64,000 bases of DNA, from positions 62,001-126,000 of the forward strand of contig WVZY01000041.1 in the NCBI GenBank assembly GCA_011772205.1, in the 5' to 3' direction. Position 1 is the stretch's first letter. Every line of letters begins with the position of its first letter. The notes under the pieces are model-generated. The model was not told where the DNA came from and ran no database searches. It saw only the letters and a program-made list of their open reading frames with translations. This document shows positions 33,918 through 43,073 of the stretch, in pieces. The position numbers and the translations under genes are program-made. Origin of the DNA: Candidatus Latescibacterota bacterium. Lineage in GTDB: Bacteria; Krumholzibacteriota; Krumholzibacteriia; WVZY01.

Positions 33918-36071
33918 ATGAAGCGAGATAAAACGCAACGCCGCCGGCTCTTCGAACCGCTGATATTTCGATCCATTCTCCTATCGTCTCTTGCCATCCC
34001 GGCAATCCTTTCTCTTTGTCCCAATCGTGCGCAGGCGGTTTTTGTTCGGCCTCCCAAGGATGAACGGCAAATCCGGACGATCTCCTCTGACTCACCCGTT
34101 ATTCGTGACACCCTGTTCATTGCTCCAAAGATCGTTGTCGAAGCGCCGCGCCTGGGACCAGCGGAAGAGCTGTTCAACCGATCCGGCTTTGTTGCCATGA
34201 TCGATTTGGGGAAGCGCCGCGAGCGCGTTGAGGATCTCTCAGCCGTGCTCTCCAAAATGGTCGGTGTTCACGTCAAACAATACGGGGGACTGGGCAGTTT
34301 CGCCACCATGTCGATCCGAGGATCCTCACCCAACCAGGTTCAGGTGTATCTCGACGGCATCCCGCTGAACAATGCCTATACAGGAACCATCAACCTGGCG
34401 GATCTTCCCACTGGAGGTGTCGAGCGCGCGGAAATTTTCAGGGGATTTGCGCCTCCGCACCTCGGCTCATCCGCCATCGGCGGTGCAGTGAATCTGGTAA
34501 CGCTGGATACATCGAAATGGACGGAAGGAAAACACCTCTCCTGGCTCGAGGTGCGGGAATCATACGGATCGTTCGGAACTTCGAGACATCAGCTGTCGCT
34601 TTGGTCGAAGCTTTGGAAGCTCAAATGCCAGTTCCACGGCTCCTACACAACCAGCAACGGAGATTTCGTATTTGTCGATGACCAGGGAACCCCTGAAAAT
34701 CTGGCCGACGATGAAAGCGCAGTTAGAATCAACAACGAGTTCGATTCATGGAATCTTTTTGGCCGCGTACGTGCTGAGATCCCGCGCGCGGGGATCTTTA
34801 CGTTCAGCCACAGCGCAAGCCTCCGGGAGCAGGGAGTGCCTGGTTTGGGATCCTTTCAATCCGAGGTCGCCCACTCGGAACGCAACCAGCACGTCGCCTA
34901 CCTGAATTTCGATCCCAAGCCGATTCTTCCATCCCGGCTGCAGATATCGGCAACTGGATTCTATTCGAATACGCGTGACAAGTTCTATGATCCCAACGGA
35001 CAGATTGCACTCGGCAGGCAAGATACCAACAATAAGATAACGTCTTATGGCGTGACGGGACGGGCGCGGTATTTTCCGCCCTTGTTCCCCGCTTCTATTG
35101 AGACTTTTTTCGAAAAACGAAAAGAGGGGTATCACCCGGAATCTGTTTTTCCCACTCCGACATCCGGCCCCGACCGTTTGAGAAGCTCTCACTCGCTCTC
35201 CCTTGCAGGAGAGCTATACCTCATGAACCAGACGCTCGTTCTATCCGCAGCCGAGAGGTTCGAAGGTCATACCAACGAGTTCTATGACGAACCGCGATTT
35301 CCCTGGCTGCCTCCGTCCCCCCAAGGAAAAATCACGCGCAACGCACGAACTCCCCACTTGGGCTTTCGGTGGCAGCCTATGTCATTCGTTACATTCAAGG
35401 GCAACTGGGGTAAGTACTATCGGCTTCCCACTTTTCTCGAACTGTTCGGTAATCTCGGTTCGGTCACTGGAAGCTCCACACTCGAGCCCGAATGGGGGCT
35501 CAACAGGGACATTGGACTTATCATCGCCTCCGATAAGATCGGGTTCTTGCGCCGCTTGTTTTTCGAAGCCGTCTACCTCGATAACGAGGTCGATAACCTC
35601 ATATTGTTCTTTCCAAACTCTCAGCACACATCGAAGCCCGTCAACATAGGATCGGCGGTAATAAAAGGTTGGGAAATTTCCTGCTCGAGTTTTATTACCG
35701 ATCGATTCGGGCTATCAGGCAATTACACGCGCCTGGATACAGAGGACACGAGCAGCATTCCCTTTTACAAAGGCAACCAACTCGCCAGCAGGCCCGAAAA
35801 CGAATTTGCACTGTTTTTCGATTGGATTCACGCGAAATGGAAAGTCACCTACGAACTGCACTATATCGGAGCAAATTTCCTCGATCGCGCGAATCTACAA
35901 GAGGTGCCTGCGAGAGAAATCCACAATGTGGTCGTCCGCATCGATATGCCCGTCGACGGGCTTTCGATAACCGCGGAGGGACGAAATATAACCGACAATC
36001 GCGTCAGCGATGTGAGCGGATTCCCTCTGCCGGGGAGGACTCTGTATACCACGCTGAGCTACAAATATTGA
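33918..36071 (+). CDS. btuB: TonB-dependent outer-membrane receptor, BtuB-like (cobalamin)
   Basis: 717 residues. N-terminal basic region and signal (ending NRAQA), then the plug domain: VEDLSAVLSKMVGVHVKQYGG, FATMSIRGSSPNQVQVYLDGIPLN, VERAEIFRGFAPPHLGSSAIGGAVNL. The rest is a repeated barrel strand pattern ending FPLPGRTLYTTLSYKY with a terminal aromatic. The upstream cobalamin riboswitch makes cobalamin or a corrinoid the likely ligand. Receptors of this shape also serve siderophores, so the assignment relies on the riboswitch. The next gene overlaps its ribosome site with the stop codon, giving an operon. Confidence 0.85.
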   Translation: MKRDKTQRRRLFEPLIFRSILLSSLAIPAILSLCPNRAQAVFVRPPKDERQIRTISSDSPVIRDTLFIAPKIVVEAPRLGPAEELFNRSGFVAMIDLGKRRERVEDLSAVLSKMVGVHVKQYGGLGSFATMSIRGSSPNQVQVYLDGIPLNNAYTGTINLADLPTGGVERAEIFRGFAPPHLGSSAIGGAVNLVTLDTSKWTEGKHLSWLEVRESYGSFGTSRHQLSLWSKLWKLKCQFHGSYTTSNGDFVFVDDQGTPENLADDESAVRINNEFDSWNLFGRVRAEIPRAGIFTFSHSASLREQGVPGLGSFQSEVAHSERNQHVAYLNFDPKPILPSRLQISATGFYSNTRDKFYDPNGQIALGRQDTNNKITSYGVTGRARYFPPLFPASIETFFEKRKEGYHPESVFPTPTSGPDRLRSSHSLSLAGELYLMNQTLVLSAAERFEGHTNEFYDEPRFPWLPPSPQGKITRNARTPHLGFRWQPMSFVTFKGNWGKYYRLPTFLELFGNLGSVTGSSTLEPEWGLNRDIGLIIASDKIGFLRRLFFEAVYLDNEVDNLILFFPNSQHTSKPVNIGSAVIKGWEISCSSFITDRFGLSGNYTRLDTEDTSSIPFYKGNQLASRPENEFALFFDWIHAKWKVTYELHYIGANFLDRANLQEVPAREIHNVVVRIDMPVDGLSITAEGRNITDNRVSDVSGFPLPGRTLYTTLSYKY

Positions 36072-36081
36072 GGAGGCCGTG

Positions 36082-37512
36082 ATGAATGTTAACTGCGTAA
36101 GTCGTTTCATATCAATAGCTTGCATTATTGGGTGTATTATATTTTTCGCAGCCTTCGGAACCACAAGTCTTGCCGACACCGAATTTGCGTTCATTACGAC
36201 GACCGACTTCTCCTCAGGATCCGCCTCCGTCATCTGGCTGGATGGCTCCTATACCGTGGAGAAGAACGTCGTTAGCTTGCACAGTGACGCGGTGGCTCGT
36301 TATTACGACGGCCTCATTTATGCGGTAAACCGGTTAGGTGCCGACAACATTCACGTACTCGATCCGAATAACAACTTTGCGACAGTCCTTCAGTTTTCCG
36401 TTGGAAACGGCTCGAATCCGTCGGACATCGCGTTTGTCAGCAAGACGAAAGCATATGTGTCCCGATACGACAGCACCCATATATGGGTCGTCAATCCATC
36501 GACGGGAGCGAAGATCGGCTCGATCGATCTGTCGTCGCTCGCCGATGCCGACGGCCTTCCGGAGATGGACAGACTTTGCATCTTCGAAAAGCACCTTTTT
36601 ATTACCATCCAGCGACTCGACAGAAACAATTATTGGGTTCCCGTCGGCACGAGCTACATTGCCGTCGTAGATGTTGATGCCGATACACTGGTCGATACGG
36701 ATCCTGTTACTCCAGGCAAGCAGTCTATCCCGCTCGCCGGAACAAATCCGTTTTCCGACCTCAAAATCAATCCATACAAGGGCACCCTGTACGTGTCCTG
36801 TGTGGGATATTGGGGCATCCAGGACTGCGGGATTGAAATGGTAGATCCAGGCGCGTTTCATACCCTGGGGTATACGCTAACCGAAGCCTCTTCGGGCGGG
36901 GATATCAACGACATGGAAATCGTCGCGCCTGACAAGGGTTATGCAATCATTACCAACGCGAGCTTTCACAATATCTTGATCAGCTTCGATCAGGAGACGG
37001 GAATAGTGACGGACACTCTCTACGCTCCCGGCGATTACGTTCTCCATGATATAGAAAAAGCGCCGACGGGGGAGCTTTTCCTTGCAGACGGGACTCTAAC
37101 GAATCCCGGAGTTCGTGTTTATGACATCGCCACCAATATGCAAGTGCTCCCAGGTCCAATCGACGTCGGGCTCTTGCCTTTCGACATTACATTCAGCGTC
37201 AACATCCCATCCGGTATGGCAATCAACCCACCGTTCGTCGCCTCGATGGGTCAGAACTTTCCAAACCCATTCAATCCGTCGACAACGATTCCTTTCACGC
37301 TGGCCAAGGAGATCACTGTCAAACTGAGCATCTATGATGTTACGGGTCGCCACGTGCGCACGATTCTCAATGAGAGACGGCCTGCCGGAGATCACCTGGT
37401 CCATTGGGATGGCAGAGATGAGGCGTCGAGGATACTGCCGTCGGGAGTTTATTTTGCCCGCCTGGAAGCCGACGATTTCATCGCGACCAGGAAATTGTTG
37501 CTGCTGAAGTGA
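36082..37512 (+). CDS. Secreted beta-propeller protein with FlgD-like tail in the B12 operon
   Basis: ATG at 36082 with AGGAGG at 36071-36076 gives 476 residues; an in-frame GTG just before is less well placed. Signal peptide through ~residue 31 (ends TTSLA). Repeats of propeller type follow: GLIYAVNRLGADNIHVLDP, KAYVSRYDSTHIWVVNPS, KGTLYVSCVG, GYAIITNASFHNILISFD. The C-terminal ~85 residues carry the FlgD-type module (PNPFNPSTTIPFTL, SIYDVTGRHVRTIL, PSGVYFARLEAD, RKLLLLK). In Bacteroides the BtuB partner BtuG is a seven-blade surface propeller that binds B12 very tightly. This gene has the right fold, neighbour and regulation. BtuG is a lipoprotein, whereas this one would be exported by its tail. 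Confidence 0.75.
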   Translation: MNVNCVSRFISIACIIGCIIFFAAFGTTSLADTEFAFITTTDFSSGSASVIWLDGSYTVEKNVVSLHSDAVARYYDGLIYAVNRLGADNIHVLDPNNNFATVLQFSVGNGSNPSDIAFVSKTKAYVSRYDSTHIWVVNPSTGAKIGSIDLSSLADADGLPEMDRLCIFEKHLFITIQRLDRNNYWVPVGTSYIAVVDVDADTLVDTDPVTPGKQSIPLAGTNPFSDLKINPYKGTLYVSCVGYWGIQDCGIEMVDPGAFHTLGYTLTEASSGGDINDMEIVAPDKGYAIITNASFHNILISFDQETGIVTDTLYAPGDYVLHDIEKAPTGELFLADGTLTNPGVRVYDIATNMQVLPGPIDVGLLPFDITFSVNIPSGMAINPPFVASMGQNFPNPFNPSTTIPFTLAKEITVKLSIYDVTGRHVRTILNERRPAGDHLVHWDGRDEASRILPSGVYFARLEADDFIATRKLLLLK

Positions 37513-37550
37513 AGCGGAATAAGACTTCTTGATTAATAAAGTAAACACGA

Positions 37551-37644
37551 AAAGTGCCTTGATCGCCCCTCGGCTCATGGTCCTCGCGCGCGTCTAAAAT
37601 TGTAGCGCGCTGGGTAAATCGCCTCGCGGTGATCAAGGCACTTT
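37551..37644. terminator. Long-armed structured element with 14-bp perfect inverted repeat
   Basis: AAAGTGCCTTGATC (37551-37564) and GATCAAGGCACTTT (37631-37644) are exact complements enclosing 66 bp. The loop has a second hairpin around GCGCGC...GCGCGC (37586-37610). It lies between the B12 operon and the convergent msrB. A terminator or a structured small RNA are both possible. Confidence 0.5.
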
Positions 37645-37707
37645 CAATACTCGCTATCGATGTATCAGGATTAGGATCACTGCGATTTTTGAATGAGATT
37701 TCCGCCG

Positions 37708-38283
37708 CTACTCCTTCTCTTTAGCAACAAACTCAAGAGCAGCGGAATTGATGCAGTAGCGAAGCCCGGTCGGCTTCGGGCCGTCATCGAATACGTGCCC
37801 GAGATGCGCGTCGCAGCGGCTGCACGTCACCTCGATCCTCACCATACCGAGGCTGGTGTCCGTTTCCTCATCGATATTTTTCCCATCGACCGGCGCCCAA
37901 TAGCTCGGCCATCCCGTTCCTGAATCAAACTTCGTCTCCGAACTGAACAGCTCGTTGCCGCAGCACACGCACGTATATACACCTTCTCCCTTGAAGTTGT
38001 GGTATTTCCCGGAGAACGCCCTCTCCGTTCCTTTTTGACGGGCTATTCTGTACTGCTCAGGTGTGAGGAGCCGGCGCCATTCTTCGTCGGTTTTAGCGAC
38101 TTTATCAGGCATGTCTTTTCCTTTCTCGCTTATTTGCTGCTTTGCATTTCGTGTAGACTTCTGGGACTTCTTATCAGCAGTGCCCGCGTCGCTGCAAGCA
38201 AGAGAAAACAAGGCCACTAGAATAACAACCAGAAGCCTGTGGGGATTGATAATTCTGTCCAGCGGCAACTTTCTCAATAACAT
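37708..38283 (-). CDS. msrB: Lipoprotein methionine-R-sulfoxide reductase
   Basis: ATG at 38283 (GGGAGGAAATCC upstream) gives 191 residues. A longer upstream ORF was rejected. [18 protein letters not shown] is a lipoprotein signal with lipobox LAC. The MsrB domain then has two CxxC zinc pairs (CVCCGNELF and [12 protein letters not shown]), [13 protein letters not shown], and the catalytic [11 protein letters not shown]. It reduces methionine-R-sulfoxide in proteins. A membrane-attached MsrB would serve the periplasm or surface, repairing exported proteins such as the secreted cargos of this region. Confidence 0.88.
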   Translation of the reverse strand: MLLRKLPLDRIINPHRLLVVILVALFSLACSDAGTADKKSQKSTRNAKQQISEKGKDMPDKVAKTDEEWRRLLTPEQYRIARQKGTERAFSGKYHNFKGEGVYTCVCCGNELFSSETKFDSGTGWPSYWAPVDGKNIDEETDTSLGMVRIEVTCSRCDAHLGHVFDDGPKPTGLRYCINSAALEFVAKEKE

Positions 38284-38520
38284 TTGGATTTCCTCCCAAG
38301 CGCTCACGTATGGTTTTGCCGCTATCGCTCGATGCTCTATCGAGCACGAATGCATTTGTACCGGATGAGCGAACCGGCTGTTCCTTTTAGCTTTTAATAA
38401 TAAATGCAAGTGAGAGAACAAAAGCAAGAAGCATCGTCAGAGGAAGCAACTTTGTATGATTAATATTATGATCGGCAATCCTAATGGCGGAAAACGTCAA
38501 GAAGGCTGGTTTTCCGAATC

Positions 38521-40214
38521 TTATCTTATGATCATGAAATGAAATCGCAGTCTCGCTTCTCGAGTCCACCGCCCAAAATGATCCGTCGGGTAGACATTCA
38601 TGAGCTGCTGGATGCCATTACAAATTGCGTACTGTTCGAATTCCTCGCCCTTCTTTAGATCCCTGCCCTTTAGCGTGAAATCATAAGTTTTATTGATCCA
38701 TTGTGGCAGATTGTCGAAAACTTCATCCCCATTCCAATCGCCAAGTGGATAGACAAAGACCACCTGGAACGTATCGCTCAGCACATCAATTGAACTACCC
38801 TCGACCCAACTCCCCGAACGCGCGAATCTATTGAATGTACCACCTAAATCGCGAAAAGAGTACAACCAGCTTGTAATCCCGGATCCCAGAGGATCCTTTG
38901 GATGATCATGGCCGGATGCATTGATTGTGAAGTAGAATCTCTTCTTCTCTACGTTTTCGGGGATAACGAGCTCACTGTCTGCCGGTGCCCACCAATCCCA
39001 TACCAATGTATCGCCGTCTCCGACGATCCGTTCGTTATAGTTCTCAATCGAGTAGCTATCCAAAGTCGGATCGAAGTTCCCCACTATTTCGACTCCAGCC
39101 GGTGTTCGATCCGGACGACCGAATTGATTCACACTCCGAACACGCATTTCATATTCAACACTTCCGATGCTCAAGCTCGCCGAGTCTTCCGAACATTTCC
39201 CGCAATGAAGTATTGTAGGCTCGCCTCCACTAATGGGAAATCTCTCTGAGCGCCAAATGTAAGAGAAATCATATGTCATGCATGCAGTAGTATCTTCGCC
39301 GAAGCTTATCCTGTTGAACAGCCTATCCCACCCTCTGTTGACCACCGTTATCCAGCTGTTGTATGGCACCGTATCGGGAATTGCGTCGTTGAAATCCACG
39401 AGTTCGCTAAAGTCACTGTCTCCAATTCGATAAGTATTAATAACTCTCACGATTTCTGTTTCGGGATCGGGGCGAACCTCAACAGTCGTTCCTTCTGACC
39501 ACTCCGACATTACTCCAGGATGATCGGCGCATCTTGCCCTGCACTTGATAATATAGGTGCCCGGGATGCTCCAAGAATGCAGTCTACAACTGGAGGAGTA
39601 TACGTAGAACCAGGACGAGTAGGCATGATTCCCACCGGCGTCGAAATCCAATTGATATTCAACTGGGTGGCCTTTGCTGCTAACTGCACCGCTTGCGCAG
39701 TAGTACTCGATGTTGTGAACATCCGTTATATTTGCCCCAGAAGGTGGATCGGGTGTCGAAACCGTTTCGAAACTGGGGATCACCATGACTGCCTTACCTT
39801 CTGACCAGGGTGACATCCTGTCCTTGTGGACAGCGCATCTCGCTTGGGCTTTAATTACATAAACCCTCAAATTAGTAAAAATGTTCGAAGTGCTGGAAGA
39901 AGACTCCAATTACTGTAATTGTGATTTTCTTCTGCATCTAAATCGAAGCGATACTCGAGCCTGTGCCCCATACTGCTGACTGCTCCACCCGCAGAGTAAT
40001 TCGCTTCTTCATACCACGTCACCGTATCGGGCCCGGTGGGCATGTTCGGAACAGAGATGCTTTCCCCGGCACCCTGCAAATCATCATCTCCGCACCCGAT
40101 GAGGAAGCTCGTGCTGAATAACAACAATGTGAAAATGATGGAAAATGATCTGGCTGGAATCTGAAAAAGGGTGGGGCTCAATGTCCAGCGCCTGTGCCCT
40201 TTCTTGAGGCCCAT
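38521..40214 (-). pseudogene. Secreted lipoprotein with tandem ~85-residue repeats, frameshifted
   Basis: A start at 40212-40214 encodes MGLKKGHRRWTLS... with a lipobox (FLIGC) and the first repeat (TVTWYEEANYSAGGAVSSMG...NYSNWS). It stops at 39867. A second frame from 39909 continues SSSSTSNIFTNLRVYVIKAQARC, then a full second repeat (NITDVHNIEYYCASGAVSSKG...WFYVYSSSC...IKCRARCADHPG) and a long unique domain to 38521. Aligning the two repeats shows that a one-base deletion near 39899-39907 has split a single ~565-residue lipoprotein. Fibronectin-like repeats are probable. The unique C-terminal domain is unrecognised. A real frameshift or sequencing error. Confidence 0.72.
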
Positions 40215-40374
40215 CAGAATCCCCCCTAACTGATAGCCCGGCGATTAATAAGCACGGCTGAACCGACGCCCTAAGGATGACTGATCAATGATCTGCCATT
40301 AAAATAATAAGACCCGATGTCAAGCTGCAAGCGCCATTATCGAAAGCTCGAATTTTAGAGCTTCCATGCGATAC

Positions 40375-40399
40375 AAAAAGGAGGCTCTTCGAGCCCCCT
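40375..40399 (-). terminator. Intrinsic terminator of the aldehyde dehydrogenase operon
   Basis: On the minus strand AGGGGGCTC-GAA-GAGCCTCCT forms a 9-bp stem with one G-U pair, followed by TTTTT. It lies 35 bp after the aldehyde dehydrogenase stop. Confidence 0.85.
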
Positions 40400-40434
40400 C
40401 ATATGCGCCCCGCGTATCGTAGCTCCCGTCCAAT

Positions 40435-41847
40435 CTACAGATTGAAGCAAACGACCTTCGGCTCGGTCATCTCCTGAAGGGCAAACTTGATACCTTCCCG
40501 CCCCAGACCACTCTTCTTCACACCGCCAAACGGCATGAGATCAACTCGGTAATCCGAGGAGTCGTTGACGATGATCCCGCCAACGTCCAGCTCATATATC
40601 GCCTTGAATGCATTGTTGATATCCTGGGTGAAGATGCCGGCATGGAGACCGAAGTTGACATCGTTGGCCTTCGTGATTGCCTCGTCGAGGTTTCTTACGG
40701 GATACAAGTTCACTGTTGGCGCGAATACCTCCTCTTTGTCGATCGTGCAGCCCGGGGGAACATCGGCAAGCACGGTCGGTTGGTAAACGGCTCCTGCGCG
40801 TTCCCCGCCTGTCAGGATCCTTGCGCCCTTCTCGACCGCATCGTTGACCCACCGCTCGATCCGCTTTGCTTCCCCCTCGGTGATCATCGGCCCCATATCC
40901 GTGTCTTCATCGAGCTGGGGGCCGACCTTCATCTCCCGGGTTCTCTCAACGAAGCGTTTCTCGAACTCTTCGTATACGTCTTCTTCTATATAGATCCGTT
41001 GAACGCCGATGCAGTTCTGGCCCACGGCCCAGAACGCACCCGAGACGCTGAGTTCCACGGCTTTATCCATATCACAATCTTTGCAGACAATAACGGGCGT
41101 GTTCGAACCCAACTCCATGCCTATCTTCTTCAGCCCTGCCTTCTTGACAATCTCCTCACCCGCCTCGACACCACCGGTAAAGCTGATCATGCGAATGCGT
41201 GGATCGGTAACGAGCGCATCGCCGATTTTAGCGCCGTAACCCGTAACGATGTTCAGAACATTTGCGGGAAGCCCCGCCTCCATCAATGCTTTACCGAGCT
41301 TGATCGCCGATAACGGAGTGACGGTTGCAGGCTTCAGCACCACCGCGTTACCGCCGGCAATTGCCGGACCCAACTTGTGCGCAACAAGGTTCAATGGGTC
41401 GTTGAAAGGCGTGATGGCAGCGATAATTCCTATTGGAAACCGGTAATAATAACCAACGCGATTCTCCGAACCCGGTACTGAGTCGAATGGGAGCGTTTCA
41501 CCGACGATCCGGCGTGCCTCCTCGGCGGAAATCGTCATCGTCTGAACGGCGCGCATGACCTCCTTCCGGGCTTCGCGAATCGTCTTGCTGCCCTCGGTTG
41601 CGATGGTTCTTGCATAATCCTCCGCATTCGCATCGACGATGTCCGCGGCTTTTCTAAGGATCCGGATGCGCTCGTGGACCGGAAGGCTGCGGTTGATGCT
41701 GTACCCTTTCTCCGCCGCAGTGATCGCTTCATCCACATCTGCGGCCGTACCGCTCGGCACGGTATCCAGTAGAGAATCATCATAAGGATTCCTGACCTCG
41801 ATCTTTTCTTTTTTATCCACCCATTTCCCGGCAATCAACATTTCCAT
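40435..41847 (-). CDS. NAD(P)-dependent aldehyde dehydrogenase (lactaldehyde/GapN-like)
   Basis: 470 residues. Catalytic Cys 279 (WAVGQNCIGVQ) and general-base Glu 245 (GMELGSNTP) are present, with ITPFNDP and SFTGG as the cofactor and oxyanion elements. The C-terminal phrase MPFGGVKKSGLGREG plus EMTEPKVVCF is typical of the lactaldehyde/non-phosphorylating GAPDH subgroup. The upstream neighbours are homoserine dehydrogenase, a transsulfuration enzyme and an Lrp regulator on the same strand, so it may oxidise an amino-acid-derived aldehyde. The exact substrate is not known. Confidence 0.8.
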   Translation of the reverse strand: MEMLIAGKWVDKKEKIEVRNPYDDSLLDTVPSGTAADVDEAITAAEKGYSINRSLPVHERIRILRKAADIVDANAEDYARTIATEGSKTIREARKEVMRAVQTMTISAEEARRIVGETLPFDSVPGSENRVGYYYRFPIGIIAAITPFNDPLNLVAHKLGPAIAGGNAVVLKPATVTPLSAIKLGKALMEAGLPANVLNIVTGYGAKIGDALVTDPRIRMISFTGGVEAGEEIVKKAGLKKIGMELGSNTPVIVCKDCDMDKAVELSVSGAFWAVGQNCIGVQRIYIEEDVYEEFEKRFVERTREMKVGPQLDEDTDMGPMITEGEAKRIERWVNDAVEKGARILTGGERAGAVYQPTVLADVPPGCTIDKEEVFAPTVNLYPVRNLDEAITKANDVNFGLHAGIFTQDINNAFKAIYELDVGGIIVNDSSDYRVDLMPFGGVKKSGLGREGIKFALQEMTEPKVVCFNL

Positions 41848-41963
41848 CGTCGAACACCTTCTTTCAGCACGCAGGTATTATTTTTCCTTCACCATGCATG
41901 TTCCATGTTCTCGACCAGCAATACCAATTGAAATATCAAAAACTGCCCCGCCGGAAACCATAT

Positions 41964-42986
41964 CTAAGACATTCTGTGAATGGAGAGCAGATCCGACAGG
42001 AGCGAAAAGCCCGTTTCTTTCTTGCCGGCTCCCGCACCCACTATCGTCACCTCTCCCATGAGATCCGTCACGAAGGTGAGCGCATTCGTGGCGCCACCCA
42101 CGGAGGCGAGGGGATCGGTCAGTTCTACCTTCTCTGGCCTGACGGAGGCCCGCACACTGCCGCCTTCTTTCGTCACCTTGCCAATCAACTTCCAGCGCTT
42201 CCCTTCTTTCTTCGCTTGTTCGATATCTTGCAGCTTGATTCCCGTGATCCCCGATCGGTCCACGTCCCCGACCCCAATGTCAGCGCCCATAACGCTCTTT
42301 GCTAATATGACCACTTTCGCGAGCGCATCCCAACCCTCGACATCGGCGTCCGGTTTTGCCTCGGCATATCCAAGCTCTTGCGCCTCTTTGAGAGCCTCCT
42401 CGTAGCTCTTGCCCTTCTCCATGTTTGTCAGAATGAAGTTCGTGGTTCCGTTCAGAATACCTCGGATTTCCGTCACGTCGTTTCCCGCCAGGCATAAGTG
42501 ACAAAGATTCAATGCGGGCGTCCCACTGAGAACGGTGCCTTCAAACAGGAATCGGACGTCCTTTTTGGCAGCGAGATCGGACAGCTCTCGAAAAAATAAT
42601 GTGGTCGGCCCCTTGTTGGTCGTCACGAGATGCTTCCCCGACTCCAGGGCCGCTTTGAAGTGACTGTAAGCGGGCTCGCCGGTCTCGATATCCGTGTAGG
42701 TGGCTTCGAGGACGATGTCCGCATTCGTTTCTTTTATCGTATTCAGGGCGTCCAGCCCGGTCCGCGCTCCGGGGTACTCCGATATCTTGTTCTGCTTGGC
42801 CAGCTCGAGCAGCGTCGATAGATCGAGCCCGTCCGGGCTGTATGCCGAACCCTTGTTGAAGTCGCTGACGGCCACTACCAGATATTCGAAGCCGTAGCAG
42901 TCTTTGAGTACATTCTTCTTTTCGAGAAGAATTTCCGCAAGCCCTTGACCAACCACTCCAAAACCTATGAAAGCAAGCCGATACAT
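41964..42986 (-). CDS. hom: Homoserine dehydrogenase (short form)
   Basis: ATG at 42986 (AAGGAGG, five bases before) gives 340 residues. A GTG upstream and another ATG just before are less well spaced. NAD binding: LAFIGFGVVGQGLAEIL. Family elements: KHLVTTNKGPTTLFF, GTVLSGTPALNL, EIRGILNGTTNFILTNME (the GTTN homoserine-binding motif), ELGYAEAKPDADVEGWDAL and VGAGAG. It reduces aspartate semialdehyde to homoserine. It lacks the usual C-terminal ACT domain, so feedback inhibition by threonine may be absent. It is co-oriented with the transsulfuration enzyme. Confidence 0.88.
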   Translation of the reverse strand: MYRLAFIGFGVVGQGLAEILLEKKNVLKDCYGFEYLVVAVSDFNKGSAYSPDGLDLSTLLELAKQNKISEYPGARTGLDALNTIKETNADIVLEATYTDIETGEPAYSHFKAALESGKHLVTTNKGPTTLFFRELSDLAAKKDVRFLFEGTVLSGTPALNLCHLCLAGNDVTEIRGILNGTTNFILTNMEKGKSYEEALKEAQELGYAEAKPDADVEGWDALAKVVILAKSVMGADIGVGDVDRSGITGIKLQDIEQAKKEGKRWKLIGKVTKEGGSVRASVRPEKVELTDPLASVGGATNALTFVTDLMGEVTIVGAGAGKKETGFSLLSDLLSIHRMS

Positions 42987-43073
42987 CATTCCCTCCTTCA
43001 CGCAACTCTATTAATTTTTTTGCGATAGTATGTCCGATGCAGTGATTGCCCGCGCTGGCAAGGCTCATTGCGG

